Source: an uncultured Alphaproteobacteria bacterium | GTDB lineage: Bacteria > Pseudomonadota > Alphaproteobacteria > CAAGCB01 > CAG-977 | Assembly: GCA_934277945.1 (NCBI GenBank) | Contig: CAKQWA010000001.1 | Location: forward strand, 124,001 to 188,000 | DNA: 64,000 nucleotides | Direction of reading: 5' to 3' | Shown: positions 1 through 9,408 of the stretch, one piece after another | Layout of the letters: every line of letters begins with the position of its first letter | How positions within the stretch are numbered: position 1 is the stretch's first letter | The notes under the pieces: model-generated | Database searches by the model: none | The model's input: only the letters and a program-made list of their open reading frames with translations | Told to the model about the DNA's origin: nothing | Made by a program: the position numbers and the translations under genes

Positions 1-608
1 CTATCGGCGCGGGATTGCCCGTGACGGAACCGACCGGCTCCATGGTCGTCGATATCGGCGGCGGCACGACGGAAGTCGCCGTATTGTCTTTGGGCGGCAT
101 CGTGTTCGCCTGCTCGATCCGCGTCGGCGGCGACAAAATGGACGAAGCGATTATCGCGTACATCCGCCGCAACCACAGCCTGCTGGTCGGCGAAGGCTCC
201 GCCGAACGCATTAAAAAGGCGATCGGCTCCGCGTGTCCTCCCGAACAGGGCGAGGGGCGCACCATGGAAATCAAAGGGCGCGACTTGGTCAACGGCGTGC
301 CCAAGGAATTGACGATTTCCGAACGTCAGATCGCCGAAAGCCTGACCGACCCCATCGCGCAGATTGTCGAAGCGGTGAAAGTCGCGCTGGAACACACCGC
401 GCCCGAACTGGCGGCGGATATCGTCGACAAGGGCATTGTCCTGACGGGCGGCGGCGCAATGCTGTCGAACCTCGACCGCGTGCTGCGCAAATCCACGGGA
501 TTGCCCGTGTCTGTCGCCATGGATCCGCTGACGTGCGTCGCCATGGGAACGGGTCGCGCTTTGGACGAAACGCAAAAACTGCAAAATATCCTGACAACGA
601 TGTACTGA
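1..608 (+). CDS. mreB: Rod shape-determining protein MreB, C-terminal part (5' end outside window)
   Basis: Bacterial actin homologue that forms membrane-associated filaments directing lateral wall synthesis. The reading frame is open from the first base, so the gene begins upstream; only about 202 C-terminal residues are visible. The actin-fold phosphate-2 loop (MVVDIGGGTTEVAVLSLGG) and the adenosine-motif stretch (GIVLTGGGAMLSNLD) are clear, and the end at ALDE..LQN matches the family. It is followed after 67 bases by mreC, the standard mreBCD order. Identity is near certain; only the start is unknown. Confidence 0.97.
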   Translation, partial: IGAGLPVTEPTGSMVVDIGGGTTEVAVLSLGGIVFACSIRVGGDKMDEAIIAYIRRNHSLLVGEGSAERIKKAIGSACPPEQGEGRTMEIKGRDLVNGVPKELTISERQIAESLTDPIAQIVEAVKVALEHTAPELAADIVDKGIVLTGGGAMLSNLDRVLRKSTGLPVSVAMDPLTCVAMGTGRALDETQKLQNILTTMY

Positions 609-662
609 TTCGGGGCGGATAAAGGGCGTTTTCCGTGTTTTTTCCATTTGTTGAACGTTGAT

Positions 663-669
663 AAGGCGG
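663..669 (+). promoter_or_regulatory. Ribosome binding site that fixes the mreC start
   Basis: AAGGCGG lies six bases before the ATG at 676. An in-frame TTG at 658 lies upstream of this site and so is a poorer start. Confidence 0.6.
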
Positions 670-675
670 TTGAAC

Positions 676-1542
676 ATGGGAAATCAGAAAATCTCCGAAT
701 TATCGCTTTACGGCATAAAATCCAAATTGCAAAAGTTCGGCGTCGGCGCTTTGGTTGCGCTGACGTTCGGACTGATGCTTCTGGGCAAGGCGGACACCGT
801 CTTTGTCGAAAAAGCCCGCATCGTCTTTAACGAAATTTTAGCCCCGATTGAAGCCTGTCTGTCAAAGCCCGCCAAAGCGTTGTCCGGTTTTGTCGGCGGG
901 TTTCACGATTTGGTTTTCATGCGCCGCGAAAACGTCAAACTGCGCGAAGAAAACAAGGAATTGCTTGAATTGCGCCGCCTGACAGAGCATCTGCGCGCGC
1001 AAAACGACGAATTCCGCCGCTTGTTGAACTACACGCCGCCGCCCGAAGCGAAATCCGTTTCCGCGCAGGTCATCGCCGACGCGGGCAACGCGTTCGCCCA
1101 GTCGCTGATCGCTTTCGCCGGCACGGACGAAGGCGTGTCCAAAGGCGACGTCGTTTTATCGGGCGAGGGCGTCGTCGGGCGCATCGCTTTCACGGGGGAC
1201 GAATCGTCGCGCATTTTGTTGCTGACGGACATCAATTCGCGCATACCGGTGCGGCTGTCGCCCGCGAACATTCCCGCCGTTTTGTCGGGGGACAATTCGG
1301 AATATCCGCAACTGGTGTTTTTGCCGCGCAACGTCAAAGTCGCGGTCGGCGACAAAGTTGTCACGTCGGGCATGGCGGGCGTTTTTCCGTCCGATTTGCC
1401 GGTCGGGGTCGTTCATTCCGTCGCGGACGGCGTTGTCAAGGTCAAACTGTTTTTCAACCGCAACAGACTGGAAATCGTCCGCATCGTCAATTACGGCATT
1501 TCCGGCAACATTTTGAACGTAAAATGCGAGACTACGCCTTAA
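676..1542 (+). CDS. mreC: Rod shape-determining protein MreC
   Basis: Bitopic inner-membrane protein with a periplasmic beta-barrel part that links MreB to PBP2/RodA. The 288-residue product has one N-terminal hydrophobic helix (about residues 22-42), a charged coiled coil (about 75-110, rich in REEN/LREL), and the MreC barrel with the conserved stretch around GVVGRIAFTGDESSRILLLTD. Length is typical. The last 19 bases overlap mreD, implying translational coupling. The ATG at 676 is preferred over TTG at 658 because of the spacing of AAGGCGG. Confidence 0.95.
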   Translation: MGNQKISELSLYGIKSKLQKFGVGALVALTFGLMLLGKADTVFVEKARIVFNEILAPIEACLSKPAKALSGFVGGFHDLVFMRRENVKLREENKELLELRRLTEHLRAQNDEFRRLLNYTPPPEAKSVSAQVIADAGNAFAQSLIAFAGTDEGVSKGDVVLSGEGVVGRIAFTGDESSRILLLTDINSRIPVRLSPANIPAVLSGDNSEYPQLVFLPRNVKVAVGDKVVTSGMAGVFPSDLPVGVVHSVADGVVKVKLFFNRNRLEIVRIVNYGISGNILNVKCETTP

Positions 1543-2051
1543 AAGAAGAACCTTTTTCAAAAAAAGTGTTGCGGCAGATTCCCAAAGCGTTCACCGCCGC
1601 GGTTTTGCTTTTGTCCGTGTTGCCGGTGTCGTTCGGCGGCTACGCGTCCGTGCGCGCGCCGTTGATTTTCATTCCGCTGTTTTACTGGCTGATTTTCCGT
1701 CCGTATTCGTTTTCCGCGCTTGCCGCTTTTTTGTTCGGCTTGGCGGCGGATTTTCTGGAAAACGCGCCGCTGGGCGTCAATTCGCTGATTTTGCTCGCTT
1801 TTTTCGTGTTCGCGTCGTCCCAGCGCCGCTTTTTGACAAACAAGCCGTTTGCGTTCGTGTGGGTCGGCTTCGGGCTGATTTCCCTGTCCTGCCTGATTTT
1901 GAAATGGCTGGTCGTGTCGATTTGGTACGCGCGCTTTTTGCCGTTTTCGCTGACGTTCGTCAGTTGGCTTTTGCTGTTTTTGCTGTATCCTTTTGTTGCG
2001 TGGGTGTGCGCGAAACTCCATATTTATTTATTGGAAAAAGAAAATGATTAG
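1524..2051 (+). CDS. mreD: Rod shape-determining protein MreD
   Basis: Small integral inner-membrane protein of the elongasome. The 175-residue product has about five or six hydrophobic helices and the family-typical FLFGLAADFLENAPLGVNSL segment near the middle (about residues 67-90). It overlaps mreC by 19 bases at its 5' end and mrdA by 8 bases at its 3' end, so the three are made from one message. The sequence of MreD is poorly conserved in general; position between mreC and mrdA makes the call secure. Confidence 0.92.
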   Translation: MRDYALKEEPFSKKVLRQIPKAFTAAVLLLSVLPVSFGGYASVRAPLIFIPLFYWLIFRPYSFSALAAFLFGLAADFLENAPLGVNSLILLAFFVFASSQRRFLTNKPFAFVWVGFGLISLSCLILKWLVVSIWYARFLPFSLTFVSWLLLFLLYPFVAWVCAKLHIYLLEKEND

Positions 2052-3909
2052 AGAGGGCGATAAAGGGAAAATGCTGTCGCGCCGCGCCGCCATGCTTGCG
2101 GGCGGGCAACTTTTCGCCACCTCGATTCTGCTGACGCGCCTGTATTATCTGCAAGTCGTGCAATCCGACCGCTACAAGACTTTGGCGGAGGAAAACCGCA
2201 TTTCGACGCGCCTGCTTCCTCCCCCGAGGGGATTGATTTACGACCGTTTCGGCAGACCGCTGGCGAAAAACAGCCAGAATTTCCGCGTGTCCGTCATTTC
2301 CGAACAGACGGACGGCAATTTGAACGCCGCGCTGGAAGCCCTGAATGAAATCATGCCCCTGACGCCGAACGAAATCGCCCGCGTGCGCAAGGACGTCCGC
2401 CGGTCGCGCGATTTCACGCCCGTGACAATCCGCGAAAATCTGACGTGGGATCAAATGGCGGCGATACAACTCAATTCGCTGGATTTGCCGGGGATTATCA
2501 TTGACGAGGGGTTGAGCCGCTCCTATCCGCAAAAGGAAAGCGCGGTGCATCTGGTCGGCTATGTCGGCGTCGTGTCCGAAAACGAAATGACGAACGGCAA
2601 TCCTTTGTACAAACTGCCGGGGTTCCGCGTCGGCAAGGCGGGCGTCGAATATCAGTTCAATTCGGATTTGTGCGGTAAAGAGGGGATTCAGCGCGTCGAA
2701 GTCAACGCCGTCGGACGCGTCATCCGCGAAGTCGAACGCAACGAGGGCACGGCGGGCAAGGCCCTGCCTTTGACCATAGATATGCGCTTGCAGGACATCG
2801 CGTACAAGCACATGAAAGACGAATCCGCCGCCGCCGTCATGATGGACATTTACACGGGCGAAGTGCTTTTGCTGCTCTCCACCCCCGGATTCGACCCCAA
2901 CAAATTCAATCGCGGCTTGACGCCGGAGGAATGGAAGGAAATTTCCTCAAACCCGCGCGCGCCGCTGATTAACAAGGCGATCGCCGGACTTTACTCCCCC
3001 GGCTCGACGTTCAAAATGGTGACGGCTCTGGCGGCGCTGGAAGCCGGCGTCATCACGCCCGACACGCGCATCAACTGCGAGGGGGCGACGTTCAACGGCA
3101 ATCATAAATTCCATTGCTGGAAGTACGCGGGGCACGGCACGCTGAATTTGCGCGAGGCGATTATGCATTCGTGCGACATTTACTTTTACGAGGTCGCCCG
3201 CCGCGCCGGAATCGACCGCATTTCCGCCATGGCTGAAAAATTCGGCTTCGGCGCGGTCACCGGCATTGATCTGCCGGGGGAAAAGGCGGGGCTTGTGCCG
3301 AACCGCCGCTGGAAAGAGGCGATTTACGGCGAGCAATGGTTGCAAGGCGACACTTACAACATCGGCATCGGGCAGGGATATTTGCTGACGACGCCGCTGC
3401 AACTGACCGTCATGACCGCCGCGCTTGCGAACGACGGACGGCGCGTCACGCCGCGCATCATCGTCCCCGACAGGCGCGAACTGATATCGGCGAACGGCGA
3501 GATTTTGAATTTGTCGAAAGCGCATTTAAGCCTGATTCGCAAGGCGATGTACGACGTCGTGAATCATCCGAACGGCACGGCGCGCCGCGCGCACGTCGAT
3601 GTCGACGGACAGCACATCGCGGGCAAAACGGGGTCGGCGCAGGTCAAGCGCATTTCCATGAAAGAGCGCGAAACCGGCGTGCGCAAACAAAACGAAATTC
3701 CTTGGGCGGAGCGCGATCACGCTTTCTTCGTGTGCTTCGGTCCTTATCAAAAGCCGCGTTACGCGCTGACCGTCGTCGTCGAACACGGCGGCGGCGGCGG
3801 ATCGACGGCGGCTCCCATCGCAAAAAAAATCATGGAAGCGGCGATTCGTCTGAATCCCGCGGCGGAAAAACCGCTGACCTCCGATATGCTGAAAGGGGTG
3901 ATCGCATGA
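2044..3909 (+). CDS. mrdA: Penicillin-binding protein 2 (elongasome transpeptidase)
   Basis: Class B PBP that crosslinks new peptidoglycan during cell elongation together with RodA. The 621-residue product has one N-terminal membrane anchor (about residues 15-35), the PBP dimerisation domain, then the transpeptidase domain. The three catalytic motifs are present: SxxK at S321-T-F-K324, SxD/N at S376-C-D, and KTG at 528-530. The open frame extends 51 bases further upstream inside mreD, but ATG 2044 (overlapping the mreD stop by 8 bases) gives the expected MIREG-type N terminus. It overlaps rodA by ATGA. Confidence 0.96.
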   Translation: MIREGDKGKMLSRRAAMLAGGQLFATSILLTRLYYLQVVQSDRYKTLAEENRISTRLLPPPRGLIYDRFGRPLAKNSQNFRVSVISEQTDGNLNAALEALNEIMPLTPNEIARVRKDVRRSRDFTPVTIRENLTWDQMAAIQLNSLDLPGIIIDEGLSRSYPQKESAVHLVGYVGVVSENEMTNGNPLYKLPGFRVGKAGVEYQFNSDLCGKEGIQRVEVNAVGRVIREVERNEGTAGKALPLTIDMRLQDIAYKHMKDESAAAVMMDIYTGEVLLLLSTPGFDPNKFNRGLTPEEWKEISSNPRAPLINKAIAGLYSPGSTFKMVTALAALEAGVITPDTRINCEGATFNGNHKFHCWKYAGHGTLNLREAIMHSCDIYFYEVARRAGIDRISAMAEKFGFGAVTGIDLPGEKAGLVPNRRWKEAIYGEQWLQGDTYNIGIGQGYLLTTPLQLTVMTAALANDGRRVTPRIIVPDRRELISANGEILNLSKAHLSLIRKAMYDVVNHPNGTARRAHVDVDGQHIAGKTGSAQVKRISMKERETGVRKQNEIPWAERDHAFFVCFGPYQKPRYALTVVVEHGGGGGSTAAPIAKKIMEAAIRLNPAAEKPLTSDMLKGVIA

Positions 3910-5063
3910 GATCCGCCAAAGAATCCTCTTTTTCCAGAAACGCCGATTTGTCGCTGACCGACAAAATCAAGCGGTTGAGCTGGACGTACATTTTGCTGAT
4001 CGGACTGCTCGCCTGCACGGGATTCGTCGTTCTGTACGCGGCGGCGAACGGGTCGTGGACTCCGTGGGCGTCCAAACAGGCGGTGCGTTTCGCCTGCTTC
4101 ATTCCGGTTTTGCTGGCGGTCGCGCTGATCGACATCCGTTTTTGGTTTCGCTACGCTTACGTCGTTTACGCGGCGGGCGTTCTGGCGTTGGTTTACGTCG
4201 GCTTGTTCGGTCACGTCGGCATGGGCGCGCAACGCTGGATTGATTTGGGTGTGGTGCAGATTCAGCCGTCCGAATTGGCGAAAATCGGCGTGATTTTGGC
4301 GTTGTCGCGCTATTTTCACGGTGCGACGCTGCAAGAAACGGGCACGTTTTCCTATATGGCGGTGCCGGCGTTGCTGCTGGCTTTGCCGTGCGCCCTGATT
4401 TTCAGCCAGCCCGATTTGGGCACGACGCTTCACACGATTTTCGTCGGCGTCGCGCTGTTTTTTCTGGCGGGCGTGCAGATGTGGAAATTCATGGCGGCGG
4501 GCGGCGCGATTCTGGTGTCCCTGCCGGTGTTCTGGCACTTTTTAAAGGATTATCAAAAAGAGCGCGTCCTGACGTTTTTAGACCCCGAACGCGATCCGCT
4601 GGGCAAGGGATATCACATTTTGCAGTCCAAAATCACGCTGGGGTCGGGCGGCGTGTTCGGCAAGGGATTTTTGCAAGGGACGCAAAGCCGTTTGAACTTC
4701 CTGCCCGAAAAGCACACGGACTTCATCTTTACCGTGTGGGCGGAGGAATTCGGTCTGATCGGGTCGGCGGGACTGCTGTTTTTGTTTTTGGTCGTGATTT
4801 TCTACGGCTATTACATCGCGTTTAAATCGACAAACTTTTTCGGGCGTTTTCTGGCAATCGGATTGAGTTTCAACCTGTTTTTGTACGTTGTGGTCAATAC
4901 GGGCATGGTCATGGGATTGCTTCCCGTCGTGGGAACGCCGCTGCCGATGGTGTCTTACGGCGGCACGGCGATGCTGACGCTGATGGTATCGTTCGGTCTG
5001 ATTGAAAGCGTCAACGTGCACCAGAACATTGAAATCGGACGGCGCGGTTCTTACGAAAATTGA
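3906..5063 (+). CDS. rodA: RodA, SEDS-family peptidoglycan glycosyltransferase
   Basis: Polytopic inner-membrane glycan polymerase that works with PBP2. The 385-residue product has about ten hydrophobic helices and the SEDS signatures: QRWIDLGVVQIQPSELAKI (near residue 110), the SQPDLGTT motif, EKHTDFIFTVWAEEFGLIG, and GMVMGLLPVVGTPLPMVSYGG near the C terminus. Start ATG 3906 lies in the ATGA shared with the mrdA stop; the upstream open frame (from 3336) is a shadow of mrdA. Last gene of the mre/mrd operon in view; the next gene is convergent. Confidence 0.96.
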   Translation: MRSAKESSFSRNADLSLTDKIKRLSWTYILLIGLLACTGFVVLYAAANGSWTPWASKQAVRFACFIPVLLAVALIDIRFWFRYAYVVYAAGVLALVYVGLFGHVGMGAQRWIDLGVVQIQPSELAKIGVILALSRYFHGATLQETGTFSYMAVPALLLALPCALIFSQPDLGTTLHTIFVGVALFFLAGVQMWKFMAAGGAILVSLPVFWHFLKDYQKERVLTFLDPERDPLGKGYHILQSKITLGSGGVFGKGFLQGTQSRLNFLPEKHTDFIFTVWAEEFGLIGSAGLLFLFLVVIFYGYYIAFKSTNFFGRFLAIGLSFNLFLYVVVNTGMVMGLLPVVGTPLPMVSYGGTAMLTLMVSFGLIESVNVHQNIEIGRRGSYEN

Positions 5064-5079
5064 TTAAAAGGATGAAAAA

Positions 5080-5835
5080 TTAAAAGCCGCTCGGAACGTT
5101 GCTCGACCCGCCGCCCATGGACGCGTTTTGTCCCATGGAGCCCGCGGACTGCCGTCCCGACGGGGTCATGTCGCCGCCCTGCTGTTGCATCTGCGCGCCG
5201 CCCGCGTTTTGCGCCGGCGTGTTGTCCAGCAGGAAATTCGACCGTTTCAAAGAGGATTCCGGCATTGCGACTTCGTATTCGCTCAAATCGATGTCGAATT
5301 TTTCTTTGTACAAATCGGCGATTTTCTTTTCGCGCTCGACGACTTCCTTTTCCTGCTCCGCCGTGTACGCTTCAATCAGTTCCAGCGTTTTTTGAATCAT
5401 CGGCAGGGCGGCGGTGATGTCGTCCAGCGAAATGGTCTTTTCCAGATTGTCGCGGTACGGCACGGCGTTTTTATTGCCCAGCAGAACAGCCGTTTGATAC
5501 CATTTGTACGCGAAAATGTTGCTTTGCACGACGCCGTTGCCGCGTTCGTACAAATATCCCAGTTCGATTTGGGATTCCGTGTGGTTGCGCACCGCCGCGC
5601 CCATGAAACATTCCGCCGCCGCCAGATAGGCGTCTTCCGTCGCGTCGCTCAACAAAAGCATACCGCGTTCGTACAGGGTGAACGGATCGGTGATGCGCGC
5701 GCACGAGGAACGGGCGTTCGTGTACTTCGTCAGCAGGTCTTCCGTTGACGCCGACTCTTGCGTGACGAACGATTGCGCCGCCGCGTCGAGAGCGGGAAAT
5801 AAAAACGCCGAAGCCAGTAAGAATGCTTTTAACAC
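5080..5835 (-). CDS. Exported Sel1-repeat-like protein
   Basis: Starts with GTG at 5835, eight bases after AAGGA. The 251-residue product has a signal peptide (cleavage likely after LDAAA near residue 20), then one or two Sel1-type helical repeats (AAECFMGAAVRNHTESQIEL / LGYLYERGNGVVQSNIFAYK), a charged helical stretch (about 150-185), and a Gly/Gln/Met-rich low-complexity tail (about 205-251). No catalytic motif is visible. Sel1 repeats usually mediate protein-protein contacts. It converges on rodA with a 16-base gap and is divergent from dsbD. Specific function unknown. Confidence 0.75.
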   Translation of the reverse strand: MLKAFLLASAFLFPALDAAAQSFVTQESASTEDLLTKYTNARSSCARITDPFTLYERGMLLLSDATEDAYLAAAECFMGAAVRNHTESQIELGYLYERGNGVVQSNIFAYKWYQTAVLLGNKNAVPYRDNLEKTISLDDITAALPMIQKTLELIEAYTAEQEKEVVEREKKIADLYKEKFDIDLSEYEVAMPESSLKRSNFLLDNTPAQNAGGAQMQQQGGDMTPSGRQSAGSMGQNASMGGGSSNVPSGF

Positions 5836-5837
5836 GG

Positions 5838-5866
5838 TTGAATCCTTTTTTCGTTTATTTTAAAGT
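5838..5866 (+). promoter_or_regulatory. Candidate promoter for dsbD
   Basis: TTGAAT at 5838 and TAAAGT at 5861, separated by 17 bases, 40 bases before the dsbD start in the divergent gap. Read by eye; no experimental support. Confidence 0.4.
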
Positions 5867-5906
5867 AAAATAAAACCGTTAAAATTTTATGCCAAAAGGA
5901 TAAAAA

Positions 5907-7913
5907 ATGAAACGCTTTTTATCTCTTTTTTGTTTTTTATTTTTTATTCCGGCGGCGCAAAACGTTCACGCGGGCGTTGACACGAAAGCCTTTTTGCTTC
6001 CCGACGTTCAGCATATTGCCGCTTCGCGCGATTTTTACGTCGTGCTGAAACTGGATATCGCGCACGGGCGGCACGTTTATTGGAAATACGCGGGCGACGC
6101 GGGCGAACCCGTCGATTTGACGCTGAAACTGCCGCGCGGATTTGTCGAAAGCGGGCGGCTGTGGTCGCCTCCCGCCAGATTTACGACGGGACCGTTCGGC
6201 GAATACGGCTATGCGGACGAGATGTTTCTGGCGGTCAAAATCACGCCGCCGCGCGATATCGCCGTCGGACGCGATTACGTCATTGACGCGGACGTGTCGT
6301 GGATGTCGTGCAAGGACGACTGCGTGCCGGAAAATCAAAAGGTTTCCGCTTTGGTTCAAGGGGCTTTGAGCGCGTCTCAAACGCCGGAAAAAGTGTCTGG
6401 AATCCTTGAAAAAATGCCCGAATACGCGGAATCTGTGTTTTGGCGGAACGGCGATAAAATCCTGCTTGCCGTCGAAACGGGCGATTTTTTCAAAGCGGCG
6501 GACGCGGCGTTTTTTCCAAACGGCGACATGATTTCAAACACCGCGCCGCAACAGTTCGTTTTTCAAAAAGGGAGGCTGTTCCTGACTTTGCGGGCAAGCA
6601 AAGAGGCGCGCGCTTTGGCGGGGACGGTCGTTTTGCGCAACGCGCGCGGCGACGTGCTGAAAGCGTTTGACACCGCCGCCGTTTTGTCCGGCGAACCGAT
6701 GCCCGTCTTGGACGCGCCGTTCGATTGGGCGTCGCTGGCGACGGCGTTGTTTTTGGCGTTTCTGGGCGGCGTTTTGCTGAATTTCATGCCGTGCGTGTTT
6801 CCCGTTTTGTCCCTGAAAGCGTTGGCGGTTTTGAAATCGGACGACGCAAGCCGCCGTCAAGACGCCGTTTTGTACGCAAGCGGGGTTGTGCTGTCTTTCG
6901 TTCTGCTGGGCGGGGCGATGTCCGTTCTGCGCGCGGCGGGGCGGGGCATCGGCTGGGGGTTTCAGATGCAGTATCCGCCGTTCGTTCTGTTCATGGCGGT
7001 GCTGTTGTTCGTCGTCGGTTTGATGCTGTCCGGCGTTTTCGATTTCGGCGGCGCATTGTCATCGAAAGCCGCGCAATGCGGGCAGAATTGGGGCGGATTC
7101 GGCACGGGGTTGCTGGCGGTTTTGGTGGCGACGCCGTGCGCCGCGCCGTTTATGGCGGTCGCTTTGGGATACGCTTTGACGGCGAGCGCGGCTGAAACGC
7201 TGGGCGTGTTTTTCGTAATGGGGATAGGCATGGCTCTGCCGTTCTTTTTAATCGGATTTTTTCCGTCGTGCGCCGCGAAATTGCCGAAATTCAAAGGGGA
7301 AAGCGCGGTTTTGCTCCGGCGTTTTCTGGCGTTTCCGATGTACGCCGCGTCCGCTTGGCTGGTCTGGGTGGCGGGATTGCAGGGCGGCTCTTACGCGGCG
7401 GGACTGACGCTGGCGGTCATGGTGGCGGCGGCTTTGTGCGCGCAGATTGCGGGGGCTTTTCCGGCGAAAAAAATGCTGACGGGCGGCGCGGTCGTCTGCT
7501 TTTGCGCTTTTTTCGCATGGTCTTTGACGCAGGTGCAGTCGGACAGGGAAGCCCGCCGCGTCGTGCAAAACGCGGTTTGGCGGACTTACGACGCGCAGGA
7601 AATCGCCCGTTTAAGACGCGATAACGTGCCCGTTTTCGTCAAATTTTCGGCTTCGTGGTGTCTGACGTGCCTGATGAACGAAAAAACGACGCTGGAAGAC
7701 GAAGACGTTTTGTCCTTGTTCGACGACAAGGGCGTCGCTTTGTTTTTCGCCGACTGGACGAACGCGAGCGATTCGATCGCCGCCGTTTTGGAAACGTTCG
7801 GACGCGGCGGCGTGCCGTTGTATCTGTATTACGCGCCGCAAGCCGACGAACCCGCCGTTCTGCCGCAGATTTTAACGCCGGCGGTTGTCCGGAACGCGCT
7901 TAAAGATTTGTAG
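5907..7913 (+). CDS. dsbD: Protein-disulfide reductase, DsbD/ScsB family
   Basis: Carries electrons from cytoplasmic thioredoxin across the inner membrane to periplasmic thiol proteins. The 668-residue product has a signal peptide (1-22), an N-terminal DsbD-alpha-like domain (about 25-240), an eight-helix DsbD membrane domain with the paired cysteines at C296 (FMPCVFPVLSLK) and C411 (ATPCAAPFMAVALG), and a C-terminal thioredoxin domain with CLTC at 585-588. Three-domain order and length fit the family. RBS AAAAGGA precedes ATG 5907. Its last 14 bases overlap the convergent Sel1 gene. Whether it serves DsbC-like, cytochrome or other clients is not visible here. Confidence 0.92.
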   Translation: MKRFLSLFCFLFFIPAAQNVHAGVDTKAFLLPDVQHIAASRDFYVVLKLDIAHGRHVYWKYAGDAGEPVDLTLKLPRGFVESGRLWSPPARFTTGPFGEYGYADEMFLAVKITPPRDIAVGRDYVIDADVSWMSCKDDCVPENQKVSALVQGALSASQTPEKVSGILEKMPEYAESVFWRNGDKILLAVETGDFFKAADAAFFPNGDMISNTAPQQFVFQKGRLFLTLRASKEARALAGTVVLRNARGDVLKAFDTAAVLSGEPMPVLDAPFDWASLATALFLAFLGGVLLNFMPCVFPVLSLKALAVLKSDDASRRQDAVLYASGVVLSFVLLGGAMSVLRAAGRGIGWGFQMQYPPFVLFMAVLLFVVGLMLSGVFDFGGALSSKAAQCGQNWGGFGTGLLAVLVATPCAAPFMAVALGYALTASAAETLGVFFVMGIGMALPFFLIGFFPSCAAKLPKFKGESAVLLRRFLAFPMYAASAWLVWVAGLQGGSYAAGLTLAVMVAAALCAQIAGAFPAKKMLTGGAVVCFCAFFAWSLTQVQSDREARRVVQNAVWRTYDAQEIARLRRDNVPVFVKFSASWCLTCLMNEKTTLEDEDVLSLFDDKGVALFFADWTNASDSIAAVLETFGRGGVPLYLYYAPQADEPAVLPQILTPAVVRNALKDL

Positions 7914-9408
7914 AGCCTTTTTTGCGCTTCGGCATGGGGTCGGGCTTTTTGTAAACGTCAATGACGAACGTGTAGGGAAAATCCGCCGCGTCGTGCGGCG
8001 TCAGGCGGACGGTGTTGCGTCCCGCGCGCAAGGCTTGGAATTTCAGCGTGACGAAGCCCGCGCTGTATTTTGCGCCAGCCAAAAGTTCGATGACGGGCGG
8101 CGCGGCTTGAAGCGTGCCGTTTTTGTCGTATTGCAGGTCGTACTGCGTGTTGGCGAGCGTTCTGCCCGCGCCTTTTTGCGTGCGCGCGTCGTCGTACAAT
8201 TTCGTAAAGACGTTCAATTCCACCGTATCGCCGACCATCAGCGGCATACCCGATTTTTCCTTGTTCAGCGTCAGTTTGAACGCGCGCGGCAACGTCGGGC
8301 GGAAATAAACGGCGGTTTTCACGGCGTCGTCTTCGGGGAACGGCGCGGGCGGCTTGATTTTGTCGAACACGTCCGTCGTTTTCGCCGTTTCGTCGTACGC
8401 CGCCAAATCGGGCAGAAGCGGCTCCAATTCCCCGTCTTTGACGCTTTCGGGGTCGCGGGCGAGTTGCTGTTTGAAAAACGACGCGTTTTCCACGGGCTTC
8501 ATGAAATCCGTTTGCCGCACGATCGCGCCCGAAGCCGTCAAAACGGGATACAGCGGGGAAACGGCGCGCTTTTGCGCAAAATCTTTCGGAAAATCGCGCG
8601 CCATGTCCGCCGGAACGTACTTGCGCAGGTACGCGCGCTGCAAAGGCGTCAGACGCTTGACGGCACTGTTTCTTAAATTGTTCGCCGCCGCCTTTTCTTT
8701 GCGCAGGGACGCTTTTTCGCTTAATCGGGACAGCGCCAGATCCGCATACAAATAGGCTTTCGCGGCGTCCTTGTGCGCGGGGGACGTGTGGTGCAGCATC
8801 GCCAGATTGTAAGCGGCGAACGCGTTGCCCGCCGCCAGTGCGTCATTGAACAGGGACAGGGCTTTTTCCTCGTCCTGCTTCACGGCGATGCCGTAGCGGT
8901 GATAAAAGCCCAGATTGTTCATCGCGTCCGCGTGTTTTTTGGACGCGGCGATTGAAAACAGCGTCGCCGCGTTCGACAGATTGACAGGCGCGCGCCGTCC
9001 GTCCTGATACATCAGCCCCGCCGTCCAAGCGGCGTTCGCGTCGCCCGCTTTCGCCCTTGTCAGCAGAGCGGTCGCGGCAATCGCCCCCGTCGCGCCGCTT
9101 TTCGAGGACGCGTGCGTCACCATGCCGTAGCGGTCGAACAGCGCGGTTTTGCCGCCGCGCATTTTTTCAATGTCGTTCAGTTGTTTTTGCGTCCAGCCGC
9201 GCGCCGCCAGTTCCTTTTGCTTTATTTGCGAGCGGATGACGCGCAGAAGTTTCGCGAACACGGGCTGGTCTTCGTACGGGGCGAGCAGTTTTTCCGCTTT
9301 TTCAAAATCGCCGTTTTTGTACGCCTGCACGCCTTCTTCGACCGGCGTGGCGGCGAAAGCGGACGCGGCTGTCAGAAAAACGGCGGCGAAAAGGCAAACG
9401 GCGCGCAT
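7900..9408 (-). CDS. Exported Sel1/TPR-repeat protein
   Basis: The 502-residue product has a signal peptide (1-19, ending AFA), a TPR-like N-terminal stretch (VQAYKNGDFEKAEKLL), and two or three Sel1 repeats (about 130-215, e.g. AAWTAGLMYQDGRRAPVNLS, AMNNLGFYHRYGIAVKQDEE). The C-terminal half (about 330-500) has no repeat and looks like a beta-rich domain; I do not recognise it. ATG 9408 abuts the stop of the upstream Sel1 gene (9409), so the two form one transcript. Likely periplasmic; specific role unknown. Confidence 0.8.
   Translation of the reverse strand: MRAVCLFAAVFLTAASAFAATPVEEGVQAYKNGDFEKAEKLLAPYEDQPVFAKLLRVIRSQIKQKELAARGWTQKQLNDIEKMRGGKTALFDRYGMVTHASSKSGATGAIAATALLTRAKAGDANAAWTAGLMYQDGRRAPVNLSNAATLFSIAASKKHADAMNNLGFYHRYGIAVKQDEEKALSLFNDALAAGNAFAAYNLAMLHHTSPAHKDAAKAYLYADLALSRLSEKASLRKEKAAANNLRNSAVKRLTPLQRAYLRKYVPADMARDFPKDFAQKRAVSPLYPVLTASGAIVRQTDFMKPVENASFFKQQLARDPESVKDGELEPLLPDLAAYDETAKTTDVFDKIKPPAPFPEDDAVKTAVYFRPTLPRAFKLTLNKEKSGMPLMVGDTVELNVFTKLYDDARTQKGAGRTLANTQYDLQYDKNGTLQAAPPVIELLAGAKYSAGFVTLKFQALRAGRNTVRLTPHDAADFPYTFVIDVYKKPDPMPKRKKGSTNL

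Noticed and set aside
7885..8676. 263-codon plus-strand open frame after dsbD
   Set aside because: Overlaps the Sel1 gene on the other strand, which has a signal peptide and repeats; this frame is Arg/Phe-rich and featureless.
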